DNA of 64,000 bases from Paenalcaligenes sp052103955 (lineage in GTDB: Bacteria; Pseudomonadota; Gammaproteobacteria; Burkholderiales; Burkholderiaceae_B), in contig JBQELO010000002.1 in assembly GCA_052103955.1 (NCBI GenBank), forward strand, positions 313,091 through 377,090, given 5' to 3'. This document shows positions 43,236-51,889 of the stretch, in pieces. Position 1 is the first letter of the stretch. Every line of letters begins with the position of its first letter. The notes below the pieces were generated by a model. That model was not told where the DNA came from, searched no databases, and saw only the letters and a program-made list of their open reading frames with translations. Made by a program: the position numbers and the translations under genes.

Positions 43236-44672
43236 ATGAAAAAAGACCTCATGACCACTGCTGCTGGCGCCCCCGTCAGCCATAATAATGATTCCATGAC
43301 GGCTGGCCCGCGTGGACCGGTCTTGATGCAGGACACCTGGCTGTTAGAGAAGCTGGCCCACTTTAATCGTGAACGTATCCCTGAACGTGTAGTACACGCC
43401 AAAGGCGCTGGTGCGTTTGGTACCTTCACCGCCACGCATGACATTAGCCAATACTCCTGTGCCAATGTCTTTAAGAAAGGACAACAAACCCCAGTACTGG
43501 GCCGCTTTTCAACCGTAGCCGGTGAAGCAGGTGCTGCCGATGCTGAGCGTGATGTACGTGGTTTTTCGCTTAAGTTTTATACCGAAGAAGGTAACTGGGA
43601 CATGGTGGGTAATAACACCCCGGTGTTCTTTATCCGCGACCCACTGAAGTTCCCTGACTTTATCCACACCCAAAAACGTGATCCACAAACCCACCTGCGC
43701 AGCATGACCAACGCATGGGACTTCTGGTCACTGAACCCCGAATCCTTGCACCAAGTCACCATTTTGATGAGTGACCGTGGCTTGCCTAAAAACTTCCGTC
43801 AAATTCACGGCTTTGGTTCACACACCTACAGCCTGATCAACGCCGAAGGCAAACGCCATTGGGTGAAGTTCCACTTCAAATCCATGCAAGGCATTGAGAA
43901 CTACACTAATGCCGAAGCCAGTAAGCTAGTAGGTGAAGACCGTGAAAGCGCCATCCGCGACCTGTATGAACACATTGATGCGGGTGACTTCCCTCGTTGG
44001 GCGCTGCGCATTCAAGTGATGACAGAAGAGCAAGCGCTTAACTACCACATCAACCCTTTCGATCTAACCAAAGTATGGCCACATGGCGACTTCCCATTGA
44101 TCGACGTGGGTGTGTTGGAACTAAACCGTAACCCCGACAACTACTTTGCCCAAGTCGAGCAAGCCGCCTTTACCCCCGGCAACGTAGTTCCTGGGATTGG
44201 TTACTCACCCGACCGTATGCTGCAAGGTAGGTTGTTTGCTTACGGCGATACTCAGCGCTACCGCTTGGGGATCAACCATAACCAAATTCCGGTTAACGCG
44301 CCTAAATGCCCGTTCCACAATAGCTACCACCGTGATGGCGCTATGCGTGTAGACGATAACCAAGGCAACAAACCTAACTACGAGCCAAACAGTGCCGGTA
44401 CATGGAAAGAGTCCTCTTACCAAGAACCACCACTGGCCTTGGACGGTAAAGCGGCTGACCACTGGAGCCACCGTGTAGACAGCGATTACTACTCCCAGCC
44501 CGGTGACTTGTTCCGTTTGATGAACCCAGCTCAACAGCAACAACTGTTTGATAACGTTGCTGCCGCCATGGCAGGTGTGCCTCAGTTCATCATAGACAGA
44601 CAGTTGGAACACTTCCATCAAGCTGATCCTGCCTATGCAGAGGGTGTGCGTAAAGCGTTAGCTAAAGCCTAA
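43236..44672 (+). CDS. katA: Monofunctional heme catalase
   Basis: This 478-residue clade-3-sized small-subunit catalase has the active-site His54 in RVVHAKGAGAFGTF, the distal Asn in the segment DMVGNNTPVFFIRDP, and the heme-ligand tyrosine in RLFAYGDTQRYRLG. No signal peptide is seen, so it is cytoplasmic. It breaks down hydrogen peroxide. AGGAGA seven bases before the ATG fixes the start. It lies alone between the GGDEF gene and lldP, with a strong terminator. A clear OxyR site was not identified upstream. Confidence 0.95.
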   Translation: MKKDLMTTAAGAPVSHNNDSMTAGPRGPVLMQDTWLLEKLAHFNRERIPERVVHAKGAGAFGTFTATHDISQYSCANVFKKGQQTPVLGRFSTVAGEAGAADAERDVRGFSLKFYTEEGNWDMVGNNTPVFFIRDPLKFPDFIHTQKRDPQTHLRSMTNAWDFWSLNPESLHQVTILMSDRGLPKNFRQIHGFGSHTYSLINAEGKRHWVKFHFKSMQGIENYTNAEASKLVGEDRESAIRDLYEHIDAGDFPRWALRIQVMTEEQALNYHINPFDLTKVWPHGDFPLIDVGVLELNRNPDNYFAQVEQAAFTPGNVVPGIGYSPDRMLQGRLFAYGDTQRYRLGINHNQIPVNAPKCPFHNSYHRDGAMRVDDNQGNKPNYEPNSAGTWKESSYQEPPLALDGKAADHWSHRVDSDYYSQPGDLFRLMNPAQQQQLFDNVAAAMAGVPQFIIDRQLEHFHQADPAYAEGVRKALAKA

Positions 44673-44686
44673 ACACGCTACACACT

Positions 44687-44726
44687 AAAAAGCCGGAGCA
44701 GCGTTTATGCTGCTCCGGCTTTTTTA
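44687..44726. terminator. Terminator of katA
   Basis: Perfect arms AGCCGGAGCAGC and GCTGCTCCGGCT, flanked by A and T runs, 15 bp past the katA stop. It could act in both directions. Confidence 0.92.
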
Positions 44727-44755
44727 TTGGCTGTGTATAACTACGGCTAGAAAAG

Positions 44756-44793
44756 CATCAAGCCCCATGCGTGTTATACACAGGGGCTTGATG
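44756..44793 (-). terminator. Hairpin downstream of lldP
   Basis: Perfect 11-bp arms CATCAAGCCCC and GGGGCTTGATG with a 16-base loop, 37 bp past the lldP stop on its strand. The following sequence is only moderately T-rich (CTTTT). Confidence 0.7.
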
Positions 44794-44830
44794 TCGCCAT
44801 TTATCGTATGGCTATATGGGACAAGGCGGG

Positions 44831-46597
44831 TTATGCCGCTGCTACTTTCAGCGCTTTACCTTTGTTGTTGGACAGAATTCCGAAGAATGCGACCAACCAT
44901 ACTACCGCTGCAATCCACCAGCCTATGCTGCCTGTAATCAACGCCTGGCCAATCAAACCAGCCTGAATACAATAGTAAGCCATTGGAATCAGTGTTTTAC
45001 GAATGATCTCACCTTCACGGTTCATCATCCCTACCACTGCACCAGCCGCAACCACGTTGTGTACACAAATCATGTTACCGGCCGCACCACCTACAGCTTG
45101 CAATGCAACCACAATAGCTGATGCATCAATACCCAAGCCAATATGCTGTGCGGTGGAGAACTGAAAGTACGAGAACATCATGTTACTGACCGTATTAGAG
45201 CCAGCAATAAACGCCCCCAAACTACCTACCCACGGTGCCACGTTAGGCCAGCTTTGACCAGCCAAGCCTGCTGCACCTTGAGCCAATACCAATGGCATGC
45301 TGTTTAGCGAACCGTCCGCAGCAGCAGAGTTAATGAACACTTGCACCATAGGCACAGCCAACAACAGGGCAGGGGCTGCATCCAACATGGTGATGCCAGA
45401 GTTCTTAATGCCACGGCCAAACTGCTGCATGTTCATCTTAAAGATGGCGATACACAGCAAGGACACCACGATCAAAATGAAACCTGGCGAGAACAAAAAC
45501 TGGGCCGAACTGGAGATTTTCGTACCAAACAAGTTGGCAAAAGTGATGGTGGCATCAGGGCCAGTCAACGCACTTTTTACAGCAGGAATAGTACGAGTGA
45601 TGATCAAGAACGCTACCACCAACACGTAAGGCGAGAAGGCACGCAATACCGAGAATTTTTTGGCGTTAGGATCATCGTCTACGGTACGCAGCGTACCCAA
45701 CCATTTTTCTTCCCACGAATCACGTGGAGGGAAATCGAAGGTGGTTTTAGGAATCAAGAAACCTTTTTTCGCTGCAGGAACCACAATAGCCAAACCAATC
45801 AGCGCACCCAACATGGATGGGAATTCAGGGCCTAACAAGTTAGCAATGATGTAGTAGGGCAGCGTAAAGGCAATACCTGCAAACAACGCAAACTTCCACG
45901 CACCCAAACCTTCACGGAAAGATTGTTTCTGACCAAAGAAGCGTGTCAGCAAACCACACAGAATCAGAGGGATCACAAAACCAGTTAGGGCATGGATAAA
46001 GGCGACGTTTTCTACGATCTGCTGCAAATACTCCATTGGGGTATTAGGCGCGATCAGTGACGCCACATCAGCCTTGTTATCAATACCGGAACGTACCCCT
46101 ACCAACATAGGCGTACCCACAGCACCAAACGATACAGGGGTGGATTGAATAATCAGTACAGACATCACTGCTGCCATTGCGGGGAAACCCAGAGCCAATA
46201 GCAATGGAGCCCCTACCGCTGACGGTGTACCGAAACCTGAAGAGCCCTCAATTAAAGAGCCAAACAACCACGCCACAATAATGACTTGTATACGGCGGTC
46301 AGGGGAAACGTCAGTAAAACCTTGGCGTATGGCTTGTAAAGCACCACTTTCCTTCAATGTATTGAGCAGCAAAATCGCTCCGAACACAATGAAAAGCAGG
46401 GTAATGGCCGTAATCAAACCATGAACAGTCGCCGCCGCAATCACAGTACCTTGGGCATTCCACACAAACAATGCCAACAGCGCTGTAACGACGTATGCAA
46501 CTCCCATGGAGAATTTTGCAGAGCGTTCTAGTACAACCATCAACAAGAACACTACAGCAATTGGAGCCAACGCCAGTAGCATGTAGAAAGAACTCAT
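44831..46597 (-). CDS. lldP: L-lactate permease LldP
   Basis: This 588-residue LctP-family transporter has about 13 hydrophobic helices, starting SFYMLLALAPIAVVFLLMVV. Family stretches are GSLIEGSSGFGTPSAVGAPL, FGAVGTPMLVG, NLFGTKISSSAQF and GSLGAFIAGSNTVSNMMF. It imports L-lactate (also glycolate in E. coli) with protons. It is divergent from lldR-lldD, with a 248-bp shared control region carrying two matching palindromes. It is about 35 residues longer than the E. coli protein but intact. Confidence 0.94.
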   Translation of the reverse strand: MSSFYMLLALAPIAVVFLLMVVLERSAKFSMGVAYVVTALLALFVWNAQGTVIAAATVHGLITAITLLFIVFGAILLLNTLKESGALQAIRQGFTDVSPDRRIQVIIVAWLFGSLIEGSSGFGTPSAVGAPLLLALGFPAMAAVMSVLIIQSTPVSFGAVGTPMLVGVRSGIDNKADVASLIAPNTPMEYLQQIVENVAFIHALTGFVIPLILCGLLTRFFGQKQSFREGLGAWKFALFAGIAFTLPYYIIANLLGPEFPSMLGALIGLAIVVPAAKKGFLIPKTTFDFPPRDSWEEKWLGTLRTVDDDPNAKKFSVLRAFSPYVLVVAFLIITRTIPAVKSALTGPDATITFANLFGTKISSSAQFLFSPGFILIVVSLLCIAIFKMNMQQFGRGIKNSGITMLDAAPALLLAVPMVQVFINSAAADGSLNSMPLVLAQGAAGLAGQSWPNVAPWVGSLGAFIAGSNTVSNMMFSYFQFSTAQHIGLGIDASAIVVALQAVGGAAGNMICVHNVVAAGAVVGMMNREGEIIRKTLIPMAYYCIQAGLIGQALITGSIGWWIAAVVWLVAFFGILSNNKGKALKVAAA

Positions 46598-46716
46598 AGT
46601 TAATACTCTTCTGAAGAATCGGCAAGCACGTAATGGTGGGTTTTTCTTTGCCTACATCCACCCCACTCTACGACCAGTCACTTACCTGGCTAAAAAATAA
46701 TCACCCTGAATCATAT

Positions 46717-46727
46717 TGGTAATACCA
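46717..46727. promoter_or_regulatory. Candidate LldR operator 1
   Basis: TGGTAATACCA fits the TGGTNNNACCA palindrome bound by FCD-type GntR regulators. It lies 120 bp upstream of the lldP start, and a second copy is 73 bp away on the lldR side. Confidence 0.6.
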
Positions 46728-46789
46728 CTTTACACGAAACCCGTATTTACCCTTGTAGGGATACAAAAATCCGTACAAACGCTATAATC

Positions 46790-46800
46790 TGGTATTACCA
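46790..46800. promoter_or_regulatory. Candidate LldR operator 2 with lldR -10 box
   Basis: TGGTATTACCA is the reverse complement of the first operator. It begins two bases after a perfect -10 box TATAAT (46783-46788), so a bound repressor would block the lldR-lldD promoter. The two sites suit DNA looping as in E. coli lld. That is inference. Confidence 0.6.
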
Positions 46801-46845
46801 AAATAAATAAATTGCGCCACATTTCCATCAATTTGGGCCCACAAG

Positions 46846-47616
46846 ATGTCCACTCCCTTGCGCCTATCTGACCAGATAGCACAACAAATACAACAACTGA
46901 TATGGGATCAACAATTAAAGCCTGGTGAGCGTTTGCCCGCCGAGCGCGTACTGGCCGTACAGTTAAATGTTTCCCGCCCCCCCATACGAGAAGCCATCCG
47001 CACGTTAGCGAGCAAAGGTTTATTAGCCACCCGCCCTGGGGGCGGTACCTTTGTACTGTCACCCATACAAGATTGGCCTGAAAAAAATCTGCTGCCACTG
47101 GCTCAATTGGTAGTGGCCGACCCCGCTTATAACTACGACATGCTAGAAGCCCGCCACGCACTAGAAAGTAGTACCGCGTGGTATGCCGCCTTGCGCGCCA
47201 CCGATCAAGACAAAATCAACATACAACGCTGTTTTGACAGCATGGTGAATTATCAGCAGCAAGGCGATGCCGAACAGTCGTCACGCGCCGATGCTCGCTT
47301 TCACATGTCTATTGCTGAAGCGTCACACAACGTCGTACTCATACAGTTCATGCGTGGGCTCTTTGATGTGCTGCTCTCTGTAGTAAGCCAAAGCCGCAAT
47401 ACCATGTTCCAAAGTTCGCAACCTGATGTGCTTAAGCAATTGACGCATCAGCACGAAAATCTGATGAATGCCATTTTGGCGGGCGATCCAGAACAAGCCA
47501 AACAAGCCATAGGCCATCATTTACATTACGTACAGGACACCATACGCCAAAACGACGACAACCTTGCTCGTCGCCAGCGCTCAACCCGTTTCTCTCTTCC
47601 GGACCCGCTACTATGA
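46846..47616 (+). CDS. lldR: GntR-family (FCD) lactate regulator LldR
   Basis: This 256-residue regulator has an N-terminal GntR winged helix (LRLSDQIAQQIQQLI, then PGERLPAERVLAVQLNVSRP and REAIRTLASKGLLATRPGGG). A C-terminal all-helical FCD domain has metal-binding residues in EARHALESS, DARFHMSIAEASHN and a late His. It should respond to L-lactate and control both lldP and lldD. Its stop overlaps the lldD start by 4 bp. Palindromes matching its class lie just upstream, supporting autoregulation. Confidence 0.92.
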   Translation: MSTPLRLSDQIAQQIQQLIWDQQLKPGERLPAERVLAVQLNVSRPPIREAIRTLASKGLLATRPGGGTFVLSPIQDWPEKNLLPLAQLVVADPAYNYDMLEARHALESSTAWYAALRATDQDKINIQRCFDSMVNYQQQGDAEQSSRADARFHMSIAEASHNVVLIQFMRGLFDVLLSVVSQSRNTMFQSSQPDVLKQLTHQHENLMNAILAGDPEQAKQAIGHHLHYVQDTIRQNDDNLARRQRSTRFSLPDPLL

Positions 47617-48758
47617 TTATTTCTGCTGCTACCGATTACAGAGAAGCCGCTAAAAAACGGCTCCCACCCTTTTTGTTTCACTACGCAGATGGTGGGGCGT
47701 ATGCGGAACACACACTACGTCGTAACGTAGAAGACTTATCTGATGTAGCACTGCGCCAGCGCGTGCTGAAAGACATGTCTAATCTGGATTTGAGCACCGA
47801 GCTCTTTGGCGAGTCCTTATCCATGCCCGTGGTGTTGGCGCCCGTAGGCTTAACCGGTATGTTTGCGCGCCGTGGAGAGGTACAAGCCGCCCGCGCTGCT
47901 GATGCACACGGTATTCCTTTTACGCTGTCTACCGTATCGGTATGCCCTATAGAAGAAGTCGCCCCCGCGATTAACCGCCCCATGTGGTTTCAGCTCTATG
48001 TGCTGCGTGATCGTGGTTTCATGAAAAACGCCTTGGAACGAGCCCAAGCTGCGGGCTGCAGCACCTTGGTATTTACGGTAGATATGCCCGTACCCGGAGC
48101 CCGCTACCGCGATGCGCATTCGGGTATGAGCGGCCCTAATGCCGCCATGCGCCGTTACTGGCAAGCCATGACACACCCACACTGGTCATGGGATGTGGGC
48201 CTAAACGGTAAACCTCACGATCTGGGTAACGTATCGGCTTACTTGGGCAAGAAAATTGGTCTGGAAGACTATATAGGCTGGTTGGGTAATAATTTCGACC
48301 CCTCTATTTCATGGAAAGACCTAGAGTGGATTCGTGATTTCTGGAAAGGCCCCATGATTATCAAAGGCATTCTGGATCCCGACGATGCCCGCGATGCCGT
48401 ACGCTTTGGTGCAGATGGTATTGTGGTGTCCAACCATGGTGGCCGTCAGCTAGATGGTGTGTTGTCCTCGGTTCGTGCGTTGCCTGCTATTGCCGATGCT
48501 GTGAAAGGCGATCTTAAAATTCTGGCTGATTCCGGTATTCGTACCGGGCTAGATGTAGTGCGCATGATGGCGCTGGGTGCCGATGCCGTGATGATAGGCC
48601 GTGCTTTCTTGTATGCGCTGTCTACCGCTGGTGAAGCGGGGGTACGCAACCTGCTGCAATTGATTGAAAAAGAAATGCGCGTTGCCATGACCCTAACCAG
48701 CACACGTAGCATTGCGGATATCTCTGCCAATATGCTCGTGCAGGCTACACAACAGTAA
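47613..48758 (+). CDS. lldD: L-lactate dehydrogenase (quinone, FMN)
   Basis: This 381-residue FMN flavoprotein is of the LldD group. Features are PPFLFHYADGGAYAEHTLRR at the N-terminus, FGESLSMPVVLAPVGLTGMF, FTLSTVSVCPIEEVA, the substrate/active-site FTVDMPVPGARYRD, KGILDPDDARDAVRFG and the catalytic IVVSNHGGRQLDGV. It oxidises L-lactate to pyruvate at the inner membrane and passes electrons to quinone. It is translationally coupled to lldR, with lldP divergent, making the full lactate-use module. Length equals the family norm (380-396). Confidence 0.95.
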   Translation: MIISAATDYREAAKKRLPPFLFHYADGGAYAEHTLRRNVEDLSDVALRQRVLKDMSNLDLSTELFGESLSMPVVLAPVGLTGMFARRGEVQAARAADAHGIPFTLSTVSVCPIEEVAPAINRPMWFQLYVLRDRGFMKNALERAQAAGCSTLVFTVDMPVPGARYRDAHSGMSGPNAAMRRYWQAMTHPHWSWDVGLNGKPHDLGNVSAYLGKKIGLEDYIGWLGNNFDPSISWKDLEWIRDFWKGPMIIKGILDPDDARDAVRFGADGIVVSNHGGRQLDGVLSSVRALPAIADAVKGDLKILADSGIRTGLDVVRMMALGADAVMIGRAFLYALSTAGEAGVRNLLQLIEKEMRVAMTLTSTRSIADISANMLVQATQQ

Positions 48759-48842
48759 TCCCTACAGCCCTCATCGCGATGTGAGTGATGGGGGCGAGTG
48801 GCATACAATAGCGGTGTTTTCAGCCGTTTTTGTGTGCCACTT

Positions 48843-50222
48843 ATGTCTTATAGCTCCCAGTCCCCCATTGTTGCCATCGCCACAGCTCCAGGCCGAGGCG
48901 GCATAGGTGTTATTCGTGTATCTGGCCCACAATTGCGTGCCTTTACCCAAGCACTGCTCAACACCGAGCTCAAACCCCGTCATGCCCATTACTTACCCTT
49001 TGCTGACGCACAAGGGCAAAGCATAGACGAGGGCATTGCGCTGTTCTTCTCTGCTCCTAACTCCTATACCGGCGAAGACGTACTGGAACTACAAGGACAC
49101 GGTGGCCCCGCGGTATTACGCCGTGTACTAGAGCGATGCTTAGAGGTAGGTAAAGAATACGGTTTACGCTTGGCAGAACCCGGTGAGTTCACACAACGCG
49201 CCTTCTTAAATGACCGCATGGACTTGGCTCAAGCTGAAGCAGTCGCCGACTTGATCAACGCCTCCTCTAGTGCGGCAGCCAAAAGTGCCATGGCCTCGTT
49301 ATCCGGTGCATTCTCGCAGCACGTCAATGAACTGGCCGATAAGCTGGTGCATCTACGTATGCTAGTAGAAGCCACCTTGGATTTCCCCGAAGAAGAAATA
49401 GACTTCTTAGAAAAATACCAAGCAGCGGCACAACTACAAACCATCCAACAAACACTGCACGACCTGATGCGCCAAGCCAAACAAGGCATGGTATTGCGTG
49501 ATGGCTTGCATGTGGTGCTGGCAGGGCAGCCCAACGTAGGTAAATCCAGTCTACTGAATGCCTTGGCAGGTGACGATATTGCTATCGTTACTGACATTGC
49601 CGGTACAACGCGCGACCGCGTAACCCAGCTTATACACCTAGATGGCGTGCCTATTCATATTGTGGATACGGCCGGTCTACGTGAAACCGAAGATACCGTA
49701 GAAAGCATTGGTATTGAGCGCAGCTGGGCTGAAATTGCTAAAGCTAACGTCATCCTGCATTTGCACGATGCCAGACAGCCCAACGACCAGCTAGACGACG
49801 CGATTACCGCACGACTGCCTACCGACGTACCTATCTTGAACGTCTACAATAAGTGCGATCTGTTAGACGAGGCTGCTGCATCGGCCCTGCCTGAACACAA
49901 TCCACAAGCCCGTACGCTGCATATCTCGGCCAAGAAAGGGCAGGGCTTAGATAACCTGCGTAGTGCATTGCTCGATATAGCAGGGTGGACAGGGGGCGGG
50001 GAATCTCCGTGGTTGGCACGAGAACGCCACCTACGCGCTCTGGAAAACAGCAACGAGCACCTCAGCGTTGCAGCGCAACACGCTTCCCACAGTGATCAGG
50101 TATTGGATCTGTTTGCCGAAGAACTGCGCTTGGCACATGAATCACTAAGCTCTATTACCGGTGAATTCACCAGCGACGATTTATTGGGCGAGATTTTTTC
50201 TAGCTTCTGTATTGGTAAGTAA
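48843..50222 (+). CDS. mnmE: tRNA modification GTPase MnmE
   Basis: This 459-residue protein is read from ATG 48843 (MSYSSQSPIVAIATAPGRGG). An upstream in-frame start adds 15 residues not typical of the family. The N-terminal tetrahydrofolate-binding domain is followed by helices that surround a G domain (about 215-385): Walker A GQPNVGKSSLLN, switch TTRDRV, DTAG, and NKCD. The conserved C-terminal CIGK ends the protein. With MnmG it installs the 5-carboxymethylaminomethyl group at wobble U34 of tRNAs. MnmG is encoded 7.6 kb away in the same origin region. Confidence 0.96.
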   Translation: MSYSSQSPIVAIATAPGRGGIGVIRVSGPQLRAFTQALLNTELKPRHAHYLPFADAQGQSIDEGIALFFSAPNSYTGEDVLELQGHGGPAVLRRVLERCLEVGKEYGLRLAEPGEFTQRAFLNDRMDLAQAEAVADLINASSSAAAKSAMASLSGAFSQHVNELADKLVHLRMLVEATLDFPEEEIDFLEKYQAAAQLQTIQQTLHDLMRQAKQGMVLRDGLHVVLAGQPNVGKSSLLNALAGDDIAIVTDIAGTTRDRVTQLIHLDGVPIHIVDTAGLRETEDTVESIGIERSWAEIAKANVILHLHDARQPNDQLDDAITARLPTDVPILNVYNKCDLLDEAAASALPEHNPQARTLHISAKKGQGLDNLRSALLDIAGWTGGGESPWLARERHLRALENSNEHLSVAAQHASHSDQVLDLFAEELRLAHESLSSITGEFTSDDLLGEIFSSFCIGK

Positions 50223-50255
50223 CCTAATCACCCTTTAATTGCTTGAGAGCTTTGT

Positions 50256-50654
50256 ATGTTGAGCGAATCCTATCTACGTGAGCATTTCACGTTGAATTCA
50301 CCAGCCTCTCCCGAGCAGGTGCAACAGGCCCAATCGCTAGCCACCATTCGCTTTCCCCAAGCCTATATGGATTTGCTGTTACTCAGTAATGGCTTAAGCT
50401 CAGATGGGTGCTTGGTCCTACATGAAATAGAAGCACTGCCTGAACGAAATACCGACTACGAAGTAGCCGAGTATCTACCTGGGTATTTCATGATTGGTGA
50501 TGACAGTGGTGGCCAAGCCGTTTTAATCAATGAAAACGGCGAAATTTTTGAGGTGGGTATGGGAGTAATGAGCCCAGATTTTCTAGAAAAATCTGCTGAA
50601 TCCCTTGAGGATTTACTGATTCATCACCAAGGTTTGAGCTTAGGCGAACGCTAA
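50256..50654 (+). CDS. SMI1/KNR4 (SUKH) family protein
   Basis: This 132-residue soluble protein has the SUKH fold pattern: FPQAYMDLLLLSNG at about residues 35-48, then GYFMIGDDSGGQAVLINENG and a C-terminal helix (SAESLEDLLIHH). SUKH proteins often serve as immunity proteins in contact-dependent toxin systems, but no toxin gene lies nearby. It may be an orphan immunity gene or a housekeeping member. It follows mnmE by 33 bp and ends in its own terminator, so it may be read through from mnmE. Confidence 0.78.
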   Translation: MLSESYLREHFTLNSPASPEQVQQAQSLATIRFPQAYMDLLLLSNGLSSDGCLVLHEIEALPERNTDYEVAEYLPGYFMIGDDSGGQAVLINENGEIFEVGMGVMSPDFLEKSAESLEDLLIHHQGLSLGER

Positions 50655-50660
50655 CTTCTA

Positions 50661-50682
50661 GGCTGCGATAGCAGCCTTTTTT
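50661..50682 (+). terminator. Terminator of the SUKH gene
   Basis: GGCTGC and GCAGCC arms with a GATA loop and six T, right after the stop codon. Confidence 0.85.
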
Positions 50683-50896
50683 AACGCCCTTTACCCGTTA
50701 AACGCAGCACACCACCTACCAATAACAGACCGCCCCCTGTCCCATATAAAGGGAACCAACGTGCCCACCAATTGGTAGAAAACCAGGCTTCGCTGTGACC
50801 AACAGCGGCTGTCATAGTGCTGTAGATATTCAGGCCGAACGTGACTACAACTAAAATCAGGCCAATCAGCAGCAACTGCGTAGAAACTTTAGACAT
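50681..50896 (-). CDS. Small two-helix membrane protein, unknown function
   Basis: This 71-residue protein has two hydrophobic helices, about residues 7-30 (LLLIGLILVVVTFGLNIYST) and 50-66 (GTGGGLLLVGGVLRL). Between them a tryptophan-rich loop reads EAWFSTNWWARWFPLYG. The start has GAGGCTCTTC-type complement upstream on the minus strand; the ribosome site is plausible (AGAGAAGAGCC). I do not recognise the family. It converges on the SUKH gene, sharing the terminator region, and its promoter lies in the 450-bp region to its right. The reading frame looks real from composition, but no function is claimed. Confidence 0.6.
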   Translation of the reverse strand: MSKVSTQLLLIGLILVVVTFGLNIYSTMTAAVGHSEAWFSTNWWARWFPLYGTGGGLLLVGGVLRLTGKGR

Positions 50897-51346
50897 GGGT
50901 GAGGCTCTTCTCTAGAAAACGGGGGCGCGTCAGAATTTTATAGCACACACTAAAATTCGGCTTCTGCTATTTATTTTCAGCCATATGTAACGCTTTGTCT
51001 GCTTACTTAAGCCATTTTCAGATACTACACGCTGTTGCTAGGCTGAAAATTACTTTGTCTAAGCGTATCACCCCATAACCACTGTAACACCTAGCAAACA
51101 ACGCCTAGGTAGCAACATGCTTTAAGCTTCAATTATGTAATAAAACGCAAAAAACCTTATGAATACAAAGGGTTTCAGTGAATGTTACACAGCATAAATC
51201 TGTAACCTTTGCCCAATGCTCTCCCTACGTCACCGCTGAGCCCACCGCCCAAAGGGCGCGAGGATAACATAGTTTTTCAGCTTGTAAATAACCAAAATCA
51301 GGTAGTGTGCTAGGATTTATTATGTCAATCCATTCAGGAGAACCCT
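50897..51346. other. 450-bp intergenic region
   Basis: No gene seen. It holds promoters for the small membrane protein (left) and the DUF924 gene (right). Perfect 10-bp inverted arms ATTTTCAGCC (50973-50982) and GGCTGAAAAT (51041-51050), 58 bases apart, lie in it. A smaller pair GTTACA/TGTAAC is at about 51183-51205. No RNA gene family was recognised. Confidence 0.5.
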
Positions 51347-51889
51347 ATGTCCGCCATTGCTCATGATGATGTTCTGGCATTTTGGTCGGAAAACAAAAAC
51401 TTCTGGTTTAATAAAAGTACAGAGTTTGACCAAGAGTTTCATCATCATTGCCAAGCATTGCACTGGCAAGCAGCTCGTCGCGAGTTAGAAAGTTGGATTC
51501 AATACGAAGACAGCGGTTTAGCTCTACTTATTTTGCTGGATCAGTTTCCACGCAACTGCTTTAGACAAAGTGGCCATATGTATGCCACCGATAGTTTAGC
51601 GCGTCACTATGCTCGATTACTGGTAGACCGAAAAGGCGACCTTACCTTGCCACAAGAGCTACGAGTCTTTTGTTATCTGCCTTTTACGCACTCAGAAAAC
51701 CTAGAAGACCAGGATCTAGCAGTACGTCTAAACGAACGAGGAAAAACAGGGGAAGGTTTGAAGTTTGCTCACCACCACCGTGAGATCATTCAACGCTTTG
51801 GCCGTTTTCCTCATCGTAATGAAATCTTAGGCAGAGAATCCACCCCCGAAGAACTGGCATACATCGCCGAGGGTGGTTTTAGCGGTTAA
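51347..51889 (+). CDS. DUF924 family protein
   Basis: This 180-residue helical soluble protein has the DUF924 signature: VLAFWSENKNFWFNKSTEFD at the N-terminus, LLILLDQFPRNCFRQSG around residues 63-79, then YLPFTHSENLEDQDLAV and HHREIIQRFGRFPHRNEILG. Similar proteins are widespread in proteobacteria with TPR-like folds and no established role. CAGGAGAACCC upstream supports the start. Its 3' end overlaps the convergent MFS gene by 11 bases. Confidence 0.88.
   Translation: MSAIAHDDVLAFWSENKNFWFNKSTEFDQEFHHHCQALHWQAARRELESWIQYEDSGLALLILLDQFPRNCFRQSGHMYATDSLARHYARLLVDRKGDLTLPQELRVFCYLPFTHSENLEDQDLAVRLNERGKTGEGLKFAHHHREIIQRFGRFPHRNEILGRESTPEELAYIAEGGFSG

Noticed and set aside
43660..43675. TTATCCACA DnaA-box match inside katA (also at about 21615 in dppF and 54253 in dosC)
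   Set aside because: Isolated matches in coding sequence, without clustering or AT-rich context; expected by chance.
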